This document shows, in pieces, positions 1-7,110 of a DNA stretch of 30,186 nucleotides. The stretch is from NCBI GenBank assembly GCA_947457605.1, contig CANGWP010000004.1:1-30186 (forward strand), in the 5' to 3' direction. Position 1 is the stretch's first letter. Each line of letters begins with the position of its first letter. This DNA is from Bdellovibrionales bacterium (GTDB lineage Bacteria > Bdellovibrionota > UBA1018 > CAIMNF01). The position numbers were made by a program, and so were the translations under genes. Under the pieces are notes generated by a model that saw only the letters and a list, made by a program, of their open reading frames with translations, did not search any database and was not told the origin of the DNA.

Positions 1-1
1 A

Positions 2-469
2 AAACGCGAGCTCTCCAGAGTGCTTCATCCGATTTCAGAATCGAGTTTTGAGAGCACGGGCAATCGAGCGCCTGCTTCGGTGATCGAGAAAGATGTTTCG
101 GGCCAGCCGAAATCCGCCGTGATCCGGAAGCTCAAAAAAGAAAAGGCCTATCAGGAAGTTGCGGTGATCGCAAACGAGCTCGGATTCTTTCCCTCCACGG
201 TTTTTGTCACCGAGGGAGTGGCAGTGCGGCTTTTCATTACGGGCGCATCTGCAAAATCGCAATGTTTCATGCTCGACCCCTTTGAGATTCGCAGACAGGT
301 GCGAAGTCAGCGGGTGGAAGAAATTGTTTTCACGCCGGAGCACGCCGGCAAATACACCTTTCATTGTCCAATGAACGGAGCCAAAGGGACTCTTGTGGTG
401 CGGGAGCTTGACCTTGGGGAGCGAGGTCCTGCATCGGCAAACACGGACGAGGATTCACGGAAAGAATAA
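2..469 (+). CDS. Cupredoxin-like domain protein, probably 5'-truncated by the window edge
   Basis: The frame is open to the first base; the first possible start inside the window is GTG at 20, so the gene probably begins upstream and may have an export signal there. The first ~45 visible residues are a low-complexity, charged linker. The rest (from about VAVIANELGFFPSTVFVTEG) is a single cupredoxin-like beta-sandwich ending in GKYTFHCPMNGAKGTLVV. It resembles the EfeO-type/COG4633 cupredoxin-like group, which has a Cys-x-Met near the C-terminus, rather than classical plastocyanin: the usual His-Cys-His-Met set is incomplete, with one early Cys (SQCFM) and the HCPM cluster. Copper binding is plausible but not shown. 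The stop is 2 bp before cpaF, so the two are probably co-transcribed. Confident in the fold, not in the function. Confidence 0.7.
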   Translation, partial: KRELSRVLHPISESSFESTGNRAPASVIEKDVSGQPKSAVIRKLKKEKAYQEVAVIANELGFFPSTVFVTEGVAVRLFITGASAKSQCFMLDPFEIRRQVRSQRVEEIVFTPEHAGKYTFHCPMNGAKGTLVVRELDLGERGPASANTDEDSRKE

Positions 470-471
470 GC

Positions 472-1626
472 ATGTCAGAACAGGGCGGATCCAGCGTATT
501 TGATGATTCGATTGCGACCTTTCTTGGGCCGGTGAAGCCGTTTTTGGACGACGACTCCGTCTCGGAGGTCATGATCAATGGACCGCAGGAAATCTTTGTC
601 GAGCGTCGAGGACTCATTGAGCGCACGGATGCGAAGTTCCGGGATGAGCAGGCCCTCGTTGCCGCAGTCCGGAACATTGCCCAGTTCGTGGGGCGCACGA
701 TTGATGAGGATCATCCGGTTCTTGATGCCCGTCTTCCGAATGGAAGCCGGGTGTGTGCGGTTCTTCCGCCCTGCTCAAGGAAGGGGACGACCATCTCCAT
801 CCGGAAATTCTCAAAAGGGAATCCGAGCTTTGTTGATCTCATCAACCGTGGATCCATCACCAAAGATGCTGCCCGGTTTCTGGATGTCTGCATTTTTCTT
901 GCGAAAAACACGATCATTTCGGGTGGTACCGGATCCGGTAAGACAACCCTTCTCAACGTTCTTGGATCGCGGATTCCAAACAATCAACGGGTTCTGATCA
1001 TCGAGGATTCCTCCGAACTCAAGATTCAAACCGATCATGTGGTGTTTTTTGAGACCAAACACGGGGATGAAGAAGGAAATGGTGCGGTTACGATCCGTGA
1101 TCTGATCAAGGCGGCTCTTCGTCTTCGTCCGGACCGGATTGTGGTCGGGGAAGTCCGGGGAGCTGAGGCGCTGGATCTGATTTCCGCGATGAACACCGGT
1201 CACGGAGGCTCCATGGGAACTGCGCATGCGAACACCCCTTATGATGCGCTTGTGCGTCTGGAAACCCTTGCCATGATGGGGGACTCGAATGTTCCTCCCG
1301 CTGCAATTCGAAGACAGATTGCGGCTGCGATTCATGTCGTGGTGCAGATCAAGCGCCTCGGAGACGGATCTCGTAAAGTGACCCACATCAGTGAGGTGAT
1401 TCCTGAAGTCGATGAGTTCGGACGCTATCAGATTCGCGATCTGTTTCGCTTCATTCAGCGGGGAAGGACTCCCGAAGGTAAGATCGTCGGGGAATTCATT
1501 CCGGTCGGAAATCTTCCCACCTTCATGAATGAAATTGAAACCAACCGGCTGCCCTTCACCCGCGCGCAATTTGCGGCTCCCGAGTGGTACGCGAAAATGA
1601 AAGATGCCGACAAGAAGGCGGCCTGA
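472..1626 (+). CDS. cpaF: CpaF/TadA-type secretion ATPase
   Basis: Cytoplasmic hexameric ATPase of the type II/IV secretion superfamily; the CpaF branch powers Tad/Flp pilus assembly or secretion. In 384 aa it has the N-terminal CpaF domain (VSEVMINGPQEIFVERRG, about 30-47), Walker A GGTGSGKTT (151-159), the acidic Asp box IEDSSELK (177-184), Walker B DRIVVGEVRG (221-230) and the His box HGGSMGTAHAN (244-254). All catalytic motifs look intact and the length suits the family core without a long N-terminal extension. ATG at 472 has a GGAA-type ribosome-binding sequence about 9 nt upstream. No other Tad component (TadB, TadC, pilin, secretin) is in the window after it; instead a broken secreted-protein gene starts within its stop codon. 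Upstream partners may lie outside the window. Confidence 0.93.
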   Translation: MSEQGGSSVFDDSIATFLGPVKPFLDDDSVSEVMINGPQEIFVERRGLIERTDAKFRDEQALVAAVRNIAQFVGRTIDEDHPVLDARLPNGSRVCAVLPPCSRKGTTISIRKFSKGNPSFVDLINRGSITKDAARFLDVCIFLAKNTIISGGTGSGKTTLLNVLGSRIPNNQRVLIIEDSSELKIQTDHVVFFETKHGDEEGNGAVTIRDLIKAALRLRPDRIVVGEVRGAEALDLISAMNTGHGGSMGTAHANTPYDALVRLETLAMMGDSNVPPAAIRRQIAAAIHVVVQIKRLGDGSRKVTHISEVIPEVDEFGRYQIRDLFRFIQRGRTPEGKIVGEFIPVGNLPTFMNEIETNRLPFTRAQFAAPEWYAKMKDADKKAA

Positions 1627-2186
1627 TGCTGCGATCAGGGAGTGGCTCCTCCAAAAGCATCATCGTGATTCTCACCCCGGTTCTCGTGCAGGGATCTGCC
1701 GAGGCAGCGTGCAAGGATTTTCTGAAGTCAATCGTACGCCGGGCCTAAACCCTTTATTCCAGCAATGCGGCGGAAGACCTTTCGGGAACCACGCAGGTTT
1801 TCCGGAAGACAACTACGGGTGAGGAATCGGCTCTCGGGGAGCGGTGTATCGAATCCCGCCCGGTCCCGATGGGCTCCCCAGGGTTGCGAAGATTGAAAAG
1901 GGATTCCGACTTCCTATGCTCCCGAAGCACAGACTGGTGGTTCAAGATGGAATCGAGAGGGAGTTTAGGGTTACAGAAGCCCTGGTCGCCTCGATTGGCA
2001 AGATCGAAGCTGCACCTGCATTTCCAAAAAATGCTCCCTGGAGCAAAGGTGTGTTCCCCGTGCTGCCGATTCTGGAGACCTATGAATCCACTCTGGTGAT
2101 CGTGCTGACGCAACCACCAGTATTACCCGACCTTCAAGTCTTACCTGGATGGAGTCATCCTTCAAATTCGTGCGCTGCAGAGATGA
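1626..2186 (+). pseudogene. Broken gene for a secreted protein coupled to cpaF
   Basis: ATG at 1626 overlaps the cpaF stop (TGATG), which indicates translational coupling. The first 40 codons give a signal-peptide-like start (SIIVILTPVLVQGSAEA then ACKDFLKSIVRRA) and stop at TAA 1746-1748. The same frame then continues sensibly (LYSSNAAEDLSGTTQVF...) to about 1840. The coherent reading moves to another frame (VYRIPPGPDGLPRVAKIEKG..., about 1838-2110) and then back (YYPTFKSYLDGVILQIRALQ, stop 2184-2186). Joined, this would be an exported protein of roughly 185 aa ending 3 bp before the convergent HIT gene, which fits a real gene boundary. One stop plus two frameshifts suggest a decayed gene; sequencing errors are the alternative. 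I do not recognise the family. Confidence 0.5.
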
Positions 2187-2189
2187 GTT

Positions 2190-2531
2190 TCATCCTGGAG
2201 GCCAAGTGAGTGCGCGGCCGGCAAGAAAATGCAGATGCAGGTGGAACACCGTCTGGCCCCCATCCTGATTGCAATTCATGACCACCCGGTACCCGGATTC
2301 CGCAACGCCGAAGCGAGCGGCAAGTTCCTTTGCGGCAAGAAAAAGCTCCCCAATCAGAGGCGCGGTTTCTCGATCAAGATCATTGATGGTGGGGATCTCT
2401 CTTTTGGGAACAATCAGCACATGGTGAGGGGCCTGGGGATGGATATCCTGAAATGCGAGGACGGAATCAGTTTCGAATAGGATTTTTGCAGGGATTTCAC
2501 GGTTGATGATCTTTGTAAAAAGGGTTGGCAT
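2190..2531 (-). CDS. hinT: HIT-family nucleotide hydrolase (HinT-like)
   Basis: Small cytosolic histidine-triad protein; the Hint branch hydrolyses purine nucleoside phosphoramidates and acyl-adenylates. The 113 aa protein starts MPTLFTKIINREIPAKILFE, typical of Hint, has the IHPQAPHHVLIVPK segment and ends with the triad HLHLHFLAGRALTWPPG, close to the C-terminus of HinT proteins. Length is standard. It is transcribed away from the RRM gene with only 32 bp between the two start codons, so promoter elements must reach into the coding sequences; on its own strand a TTGACA lies upstream, overlapping the RRM gene start, but I see no convincing -10 at normal spacing. Convergent with the broken secreted-protein gene. 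Confidence 0.93.
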   Translation of the reverse strand: MPTLFTKIINREIPAKILFETDSVLAFQDIHPQAPHHVLIVPKREIPTINDLDRETAPLIGELFLAAKELAARFGVAESGYRVVMNCNQDGGQTVFHLHLHFLAGRALTWPPG

Positions 2532-2554
2532 GATGCCTGTACTTTGGCTAAGGT
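2525..2554 (+). promoter_or_regulatory. Candidate promoter of the RRM-nadE-pfkA cluster
   Basis: TTGGCA (2525-2530), 18 bp, TAAGGT (2549-2554), then 9 nt to the ATG. The -35 overlaps the start codon of the divergent HIT gene. It is ambiguous because AAGGTGG in the same place could instead serve as a ribosome-binding site. Confidence 0.35.
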
Positions 2555-2563
2555 GGACCTGTT

Positions 2564-2911
2564 ATGTCAAAAAAACTTTTTGTGGGAAACCTTCCGTTCG
2601 AGGTCAATGATGCCGATTTGTCCACCGTTCTTTCGGTTGCGGGCAAGGTGGTGGAGGCAAAGGTCATCATCAATAAAAAGACTGGAAGATCCAAGGGCTA
2701 CGGTTTCGTTGAGATGGAAACCGAGGAGCTTGCGCTCGAGGCGGTGAAGAAATTCGAAGGGGCCTCACTCAATGAGCGGGCTCTGACCGTACAGATTGCC
2801 ACTCCCAAACAGGAAGCCCAGGCCAAGGCCGATGAAGCGGCAGCACCCGCTGCTCCTGCTTCGGAGTCCGCATCCCCTGAAGCGGCTTCGACCGAGTCTT
2901 CTGCGACGTGA
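2564..2911 (+). CDS. Single-RRM RNA-binding protein
   Basis: Probably a cytosolic RNA-binding protein of the kind often called bacterial RRM or Rbp. The first ~80 of 115 aa form one RRM fold with RNP2 (KLFVGNLPF, about 4-12) and RNP1 (KGYGFVEM, about 44-51). The C-terminal ~35 residues are a disordered tail rich in Ala, Pro, Ser and Glu. Such proteins occur in cyanobacteria and several proteobacterial lineages, where roles in mRNA localisation or cold response have been proposed; nothing here identifies the target RNA. It is the first gene of a probable cluster with nadE and pfkA: its stop is only 2 bp from the likely nadE start. Confidence 0.92.
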   Translation: MSKKLFVGNLPFEVNDADLSTVLSVAGKVVEAKVIINKKTGRSKGYGFVEMETEELALEAVKKFEGASLNERALTVQIATPKQEAQAKADEAAAPAAPASESASPEAASTESSAT

Positions 2912-2913
2912 CC

Positions 2914-4821
2914 ATGGAAACAGATTGGGGCCAATTCGGGTTTTGTCGGGTGTCGGCGCTCCTGCCGAAGATCGAACTTGGAAAGCCCTTGATCAATGCG
3001 GACCGGATTCTCTCTCTTCTGATTCGGGAATCAAAAGCGGGCGCGCAGGTGGTGTCCGTTCCCGAGCTTTCCATCACAGGGTACACCTGTGAGGACCTTT
3101 TTCATTCCGAAACGCTGATCCGGGATTCCGAGATCGCCATCAAGAAAATCATGGATGGCACCAAGGGAATGCCGGGGCTCTTCGTGATCGGAGGCCCGCT
3201 TCGGGTACAGGATGGGCGGCTCTTCAACGGAGCCTTTGTGATCTCCGAGGGAAGGCTCCTCGGGTTTTCTCCAAAAATCTTTTTGCCGAACATGGGCGAG
3301 TTCTACGAGCGCAGATGGTTTGTCACCGGCCGCACGCTTCACGAGGCGGTTTCTCATCCCGTGCTCGGGACTTTTTTTGCTTCTCCCCATCAGGTGTTTT
3401 CCTCAGGCCCCCTTCGGGTCGGAGTCGAGATTTGCCACGATCTCTGGGCGCCGGAAGCCCCCTCGACCAGTCTTGCGCTTCGAGGTGCGAATCTGATTGT
3501 GAATCTTTCGGCAAGCAATGAGCTTGTCGGAAAAGCGCGTTTCCGCAAGAAGTTGGTCGAGGTGCAGAGCCAGAAAATCCACTGTGCGTATCTGTACTCG
3601 AGCTGTGGAACCAGTGAATCCAGCAAGGACACGGTATTCTCGGGGCACAGCTTTGCCTACGAACTCGGAAAGCTCATCGGAGAGTCAGAACCTTTTAGCG
3701 AGAATGCGGATTGTTTTTCGGTGGATTTTGATTTCGAGCGGATCCTGAACTCGCGGACCAAGGACATTTGCTTTCTGGAAGCCGTGGAACACCAGGAAAA
3801 GAAGGCGTTGAGGGTGCATGAGTTCAAGCTGAATTCTATTTCCATTCAGGACCTCAGACGCCGTGTCGATCCAAGTCCTTTCCTGAGTGAGATTCCGGAT
3901 TTTGAAGATGTGTTGAACATCCAGGCCTACGGGCTGATGAGACGCGCGGAGAGTGCGGGAGCAAAGAGCCTGATTGTCGGGATTTCAGGAGGGCTTGATT
4001 CAACGCTTGCGCTGAAAGTGGCGGAACGTGCACGGGCGCTTGGTGGCAACCGGTTGAAACTCATTGGCGTGACGCTCCCCGGGCCTGGCACATCCGAGAG
4101 TACGCTCAATTTTGCGCGGACTCTCCTTGATGAGGTGGGAGTCGATCAGAAGATCGAAGTTTCGATCACGAATGCCGTAAACCAGCACCTGAAGGATCTT
4201 GGAAAATCCGAGTCCGATAGAAGTGTGGTGTACGAGAACGCGCAAGCGCGCGAGCGGACCCAGATCCTCTTTGATCTGGCAAACGAGCACCAGGGGACAG
4301 TGGTCGGCACGGGGGATCTCTCCGAGCTTGCACTGGGATGGTGTACCTTCAATGCGGATCACATGGCTCATTATGCTGTGAATTCCGGGGTTCCTAAGAC
4401 CGTGGTCCGAGCCCTGGTCGAATACTGGGCCGGAATCGCAGCCTCGAGAAACCTGAAGACGGTGCTTGAGAAAATCCTCGAGTCGCCGATTTCTCCCGAA
4501 CTTCTTCCTCCAAAGGAGAACGGAGAGATCGCGCAGGAAACTGAGAGTCTGATCGGTTCGTATGAGCTTCATGATTTTTTCCTCTATGGGTTTTTGAGTG
4601 GCGGGTTTTCAAAAGAAAAGATCCTCGCTCTTGCAAAGGTCGCTTTTGCAAATGATCGGGAGCTCGCTCCGCAGATTGAACGGGCCCATTCGATTTTCTT
4701 CGGACGATTTTTCTCGCAACAATTCAAACGCACCACGCTTCCGCCGGGGCCAAAGGTTCATTCCGTTTCCCTGTCTCCGCGTTCTGATTTCAGGCTGCCG
4801 GATGAGTTGAAATCCCTGTAA
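2914..4821 (+). CDS. nadE: Glutamine-dependent NAD(+) synthetase
   Basis: Final step of NAD biosynthesis: amidates nicotinic acid adenine dinucleotide using ammonia released from glutamine. Two domains are visible (numbering from the GTG at 2908): an N-terminal nitrilase-fold glutaminase with the Glu-Lys-Cys triad at E53 (VPELSITGYTCEDLF), K123 (SPKIFLPNMGEFYERRWF) and C176 (VGVEICHDLWAPE), and a C-terminal ATP-pyrophosphatase with SGGLDST (360-366) and GTGDLSELALGWCT. Total ~635 aa, normal for the two-domain enzyme. GTG 2908 overlaps the RRM stop; ATG 2914 is preferred but neither has a clear ribosome-binding site, so reinitiation from the RRM gene is likely. The stop is 11 bp before pfkA. 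Confidence 0.95.
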   Translation: METDWGQFGFCRVSALLPKIELGKPLINADRILSLLIRESKAGAQVVSVPELSITGYTCEDLFHSETLIRDSEIAIKKIMDGTKGMPGLFVIGGPLRVQDGRLFNGAFVISEGRLLGFSPKIFLPNMGEFYERRWFVTGRTLHEAVSHPVLGTFFASPHQVFSSGPLRVGVEICHDLWAPEAPSTSLALRGANLIVNLSASNELVGKARFRKKLVEVQSQKIHCAYLYSSCGTSESSKDTVFSGHSFAYELGKLIGESEPFSENADCFSVDFDFERILNSRTKDICFLEAVEHQEKKALRVHEFKLNSISIQDLRRRVDPSPFLSEIPDFEDVLNIQAYGLMRRAESAGAKSLIVGISGGLDSTLALKVAERARALGGNRLKLIGVTLPGPGTSESTLNFARTLLDEVGVDQKIEVSITNAVNQHLKDLGKSESDRSVVYENAQARERTQILFDLANEHQGTVVGTGDLSELALGWCTFNADHMAHYAVNSGVPKTVVRALVEYWAGIAASRNLKTVLEKILESPISPELLPPKENGEIAQETESLIGSYELHDFFLYGFLSGGFSKEKILALAKVAFANDRELAPQIERAHSIFFGRFFSQQFKRTTLPPGPKVHSVSLSPRSDFRLPDELKSL

Positions 4822-4832
4822 GAGGTTCACTG

Positions 4833-5843
4833 ATGTTTACGATTCCAACGTTTCCGAAAACTCCAAAGTCCAAGGCTCCCAAACGAATTGCAGTGCTCAC
4901 AAGTGGAGGCGATGCTCCCGGCATGAACGCAGCAATCCGAGCGGTGGTGCGGACCACCATTGCGCTTGGGTCCGAGGCCATGGGCGTGCAGCGAGGGTAC
5001 TCGGGGCTTTTGGAGGGGCTCATTCATCCCATGGTTCCGTCCTCGGTAGCCAACATCATCCAGCGCGGCGGAACCATTCTTCGGACCTCCCGCTGCCCCG
5101 AGTTCATGAAGCCCGCCGGTCGCAAGAAGGCGATCTCGATCCTAAGGCACCATGGAATCGAGGGTCTTGTGGTGATCGGAGGGGATGGAAGCTTTCGCGG
5201 CGCCAAGCTATTGCACGAGGAAAGCGGAATTCCCGTCATGGGAATCCCGGGCACCATCGACAACGACATCCCCTGCACGGATGACACCATTGGTTTTGAT
5301 ACGGCAGTGAACACCGGGGTTCAGCTCATTGACAAGATCCGCGATACGGCATCTTCTCATGATCGCATTTTTCTGGTCGAGGTGATGGGGCGGCACTCGG
5401 GGATGATCGCCCTTCACACTGGCATCGGGGGAGGAGCGGAGAGCATCATCGTTCCTGAAGTGAAGACTTCGGTGAAGTCGATCAGTGAGAGCATCGAGCG
5501 GGGAATTCGACGTGGAAAAACGAGCAGCATCATCGTGGTGGCCGAAGGCTGCCAGTTCGGGGGCGTGACCCCGCTTTCAAAAGAACTCGAGAAACTTGGT
5601 TATTCCACAAAGATGGCGATCCTTGGGCACACGCAAAGGGGAGGGAGTCCCTCCAGCCATGACCGGCTTCTGGCTTCGACCCTGGGAGCGGTATCGGTGC
5701 ATGCGCTTTTGTCGGGCGTGAAAGAGGGAATGGTGGGCGTGCAAGGACCTGAAGTTCGGATCACGAGCTTCAAAAAGATTCAGGGAAAGCCTGCGGAGTT
5801 GCCGGAAGAGCTGCTGGAAGTTGCGCGGAATTTGGCAGTTTAA
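4833..5843 (+). CDS. pfkA: ATP-dependent 6-phosphofructokinase
   Basis: Phosphorylates fructose 6-phosphate in glycolysis. The 336 aa protein has the glycine-rich start RIAVLTSGGDAPGMNAAIRA (19-38), GGDGSFRGA (116-124), the catalytic PGTIDND (139-145) and VEVMGRHSG (182-190). Gly in GGDGS and Gly before TIDND (not the Asp and Lys of pyrophosphate-dependent enzymes) point to ATP as donor. The first 17 residues (Pro/Lys rich) extend beyond the usual start; an AGAGG ribosome-binding sequence 7 nt before ATG 4833 supports this start. It follows nadE closely and is probably co-transcribed with it. Downstream, 8 bp after the stop, a mobile-element end begins. Confidence 0.95.
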   Translation: MFTIPTFPKTPKSKAPKRIAVLTSGGDAPGMNAAIRAVVRTTIALGSEAMGVQRGYSGLLEGLIHPMVPSSVANIIQRGGTILRTSRCPEFMKPAGRKKAISILRHHGIEGLVVIGGDGSFRGAKLLHEESGIPVMGIPGTIDNDIPCTDDTIGFDTAVNTGVQLIDKIRDTASSHDRIFLVEVMGRHSGMIALHTGIGGGAESIIVPEVKTSVKSISESIERGIRRGKTSSIIVVAEGCQFGGVTPLSKELEKLGYSTKMAILGHTQRGGSPSSHDRLLASTLGAVSVHALLSGVKEGMVGVQGPEVRITSFKKIQGKPAELPEELLEVARNLAV

Positions 5844-5850
5844 TCACTCT

Positions 5851-6047
5851 TAACGGCTTTTTTGAATGGGCACGATCCTGGGGGGAAATGCCCGATCCAT
5901 TTGGAATAAATAGATTTTAGCTGAGTACGCCTCCTGGAGCTTTTTTAAGTCTAGGTTCCAGGATTGGGCGTTTAATGCAAACTTGATGGATTCCAACGGG
6001 ATCGGAGATTTGGCGAGAGGATTCGTGCCCATTCAAAGATGCCAATT
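5851..6047. mobile_element. Short inverted-repeat element, copy A (MITE-like)
   Basis: A 197 bp segment bounded by ~24 bp imperfect inverted repeats: left end 5851-5874, right end 6024-6047. The innermost 14 bases of the left end, TTTGAATGGGCACG, match perfectly in inverse orientation on the right, followed outward by a conserved GGC. The same ends bound a 191 bp element at 23347-23537. The interior has no recognisable gene and no evident similarity to the interior of the second copy. It starts 8 bp after the pfkA stop. I could not identify a target-site duplication. Confidence 0.6.
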
Positions 6048-6241
6048 TGAATTCGGTACCGATAAGGGTCTTTGGTGACACACTGTTTTCGCTGAACCAC
6101 ACTTGCGCGATGCTGCGGGCAAACATCAATCGGTTCTTTCGGAAAACCTGGAGCACTACAAAGAAAGTGGACGCTCTGATCGATCACCTGTGGATCTACG
6201 TCAGGTATCACAATACCGTGCTAGTGGGTTCGGATTCCTAA
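6047..6241 (+). pseudogene. Probable C-terminal remnant of a transposase
   Basis: A 64-codon frame with no proper start reads ...FSLNHTCAMLRANINRFF, RKTWSTTKKVDALIDHL and WIYVRYHNTVLV before its stop. The pattern of a charged helix with R-K-T-W-x-T-K-K followed by H-L-x-I-Y and Y-H-N resembles the C-terminal tail of DDE transposases; this is recognition by eye, not a database result. The stop (6239-6241) lies 2 bp before another copy of the element end (6244-6268), as expected for the 3' end of an insertion sequence. The N-terminal part and catalytic residues are missing, so it is not functional. Confidence 0.45.
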
Positions 6242-6243
6242 CC

Positions 6244-6268
6244 CATGCCCACTCAAAGAAGCCAGTTA
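6244..6268 (-). repeat. Third copy of the mobile-element end in this gap
   Basis: On the minus strand this reads TAACTGGCTTCTTTGAG followed by TGGGCATG, one or two changes away from the ends at 5851, 6024, 23347 and 23513. It lies just after the stop of the PAP2 gene and just after the transposase-like remnant, and is best read as the right terminal repeat of the decayed parent element. Together the two features fill the 429 bp gap 5844-6272; I see nothing else in it. Confidence 0.6.
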
Positions 6269-6272
6269 GCGA

Positions 6273-6959
6273 TCACTCCGCCGTCGTGACCATCTGCGGG
6301 ATCGGCTCTGTGCCATGAATGCGCTGATAGGCCTGCTTCAAATGAAACCAGCGATAAAACACCACAGCCAAAATCAGCCCGCTTACGATGTCCGCAACAT
6401 AGTGCTGTTTGGTAGTGAGCGTTGAGAGTGCGATCAGGGTCGACCAGATGAAAAACACCCAGAATTTTCCATTCGCTTTTTCAGATCGGAACGCGAAAGA
6501 CGAAAGATAGACTGAGCTTACATGAAGGCTCGGAAGGCAATTTGTGGCCGCATCCTGTTGCCTGAGCCAAACCCAGATGGAGTTGAGCCATGCGGGGGTG
6601 TCGGCTGGCACTGGATAGTTCTCGCGGGGGTAGATGGTCGGGAAAATCACGAAAATCGCGCAACTGAGCACCTGCAAAAAGAAGAACGAGTAGAGGTACT
6701 TGTTGATGTTGTCGTTATGCCGAAGAAGTATGTACACAAAAGCAAAATAAAAATACTCGCTGATGTAAACGAGCACCGAGTAAGGGAGAAAGGGAGTGTT
6801 GAGATCAATCCAGGTCATCGGAAGCTCTCTCGGAGTCGAGATCGGATTGTGGTTGGTTAGGTAGTAGCACGCGTATCCAACGGCGTACATGATCGCACCG
6901 GCGATGTATTTGTTTTTGCGAGTTACAAACAGGGGCAGTTTCATCATGCGCTCCACCAT
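6273..6959 (-). CDS. PAP2-superfamily membrane phosphatase
   Basis: Integral membrane protein of 228 aa with about five to six hydrophobic segments (for example YIAGAIMYAVGYACYYL, YSFFFLQVLSCAIFVIF, ADIVSGLILAVVFY). PAP2 signature motifs are present: C2 as NCLPSLHVSSVYLSS and C3 as STLTTKQHYVADIVSG, supplying the catalytic His residues and the Asp. The N-terminal K-x6-RP motif of classical PAP2 enzymes is not obvious; this resembles the Aur1/Ipt1-like subgroup. It probably acts on a lipid phosphate, pyrophosphate or phosphoester at the inner membrane; the substrate cannot be read. ATG 6959 gives the longest form, but ATG 6944 has a GGTGGAG sequence at good spacing and may be the true start. 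Divergent from the OPA transporter. Confidence 0.85.
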   Translation of the reverse strand: MVERMMKLPLFVTRKNKYIAGAIMYAVGYACYYLTNHNPISTPRELPMTWIDLNTPFLPYSVLVYISEYFYFAFVYILLRHNDNINKYLYSFFFLQVLSCAIFVIFPTIYPRENYPVPADTPAWLNSIWVWLRQQDAATNCLPSLHVSSVYLSSFAFRSEKANGKFWVFFIWSTLIALSTLTTKQHYVADIVSGLILAVVFYRWFHLKQAYQRIHGTEPIPQMVTTAE

Positions 6960-7027
6960 AACTCAAATCCGACTAATTCGCATTGAATAAAATTCAAATG
7001 GATCTCATTGATTCAGGATCAGTTTGC

Positions 7028-7056
7028 TTGATGTTCAGGAAGGCCCCTGATAGGGT
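7028..7056 (+). promoter_or_regulatory. Promoter of the transporter-helicase pair
   Basis: TTGATG (7028-7033), exactly 17 bp, TAGGGT (7051-7056), with TG one base before the -10 (extended -10, TGATAGGGT). Unlike other promoters here it is followed by a real leader of ~50 nt and a GGGAG ribosome-binding site 7 nt before ATG 7111. Confidence 0.55.
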
Positions 7057-7110
7057 CCTATTCCACGAAGAAACTTCAGTAACTTAACCGTCATTTCAGG
7101 GAGTTTTTCC

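Noticed and set aside
811..1569. 252-codon open frame antisense to cpaF
   Set aside because: Lies wholly inside a gene with all CpaF motifs, shows no recognisable domain and is rich in residues typical of reversed coding sequence.
4833..5843. Pyrophosphate-dependent phosphofructokinase
   Set aside because: GGDGS and PGTIDND carry the Gly residues of ATP-dependent enzymes rather than the Asp and Lys of PPi-dependent ones.
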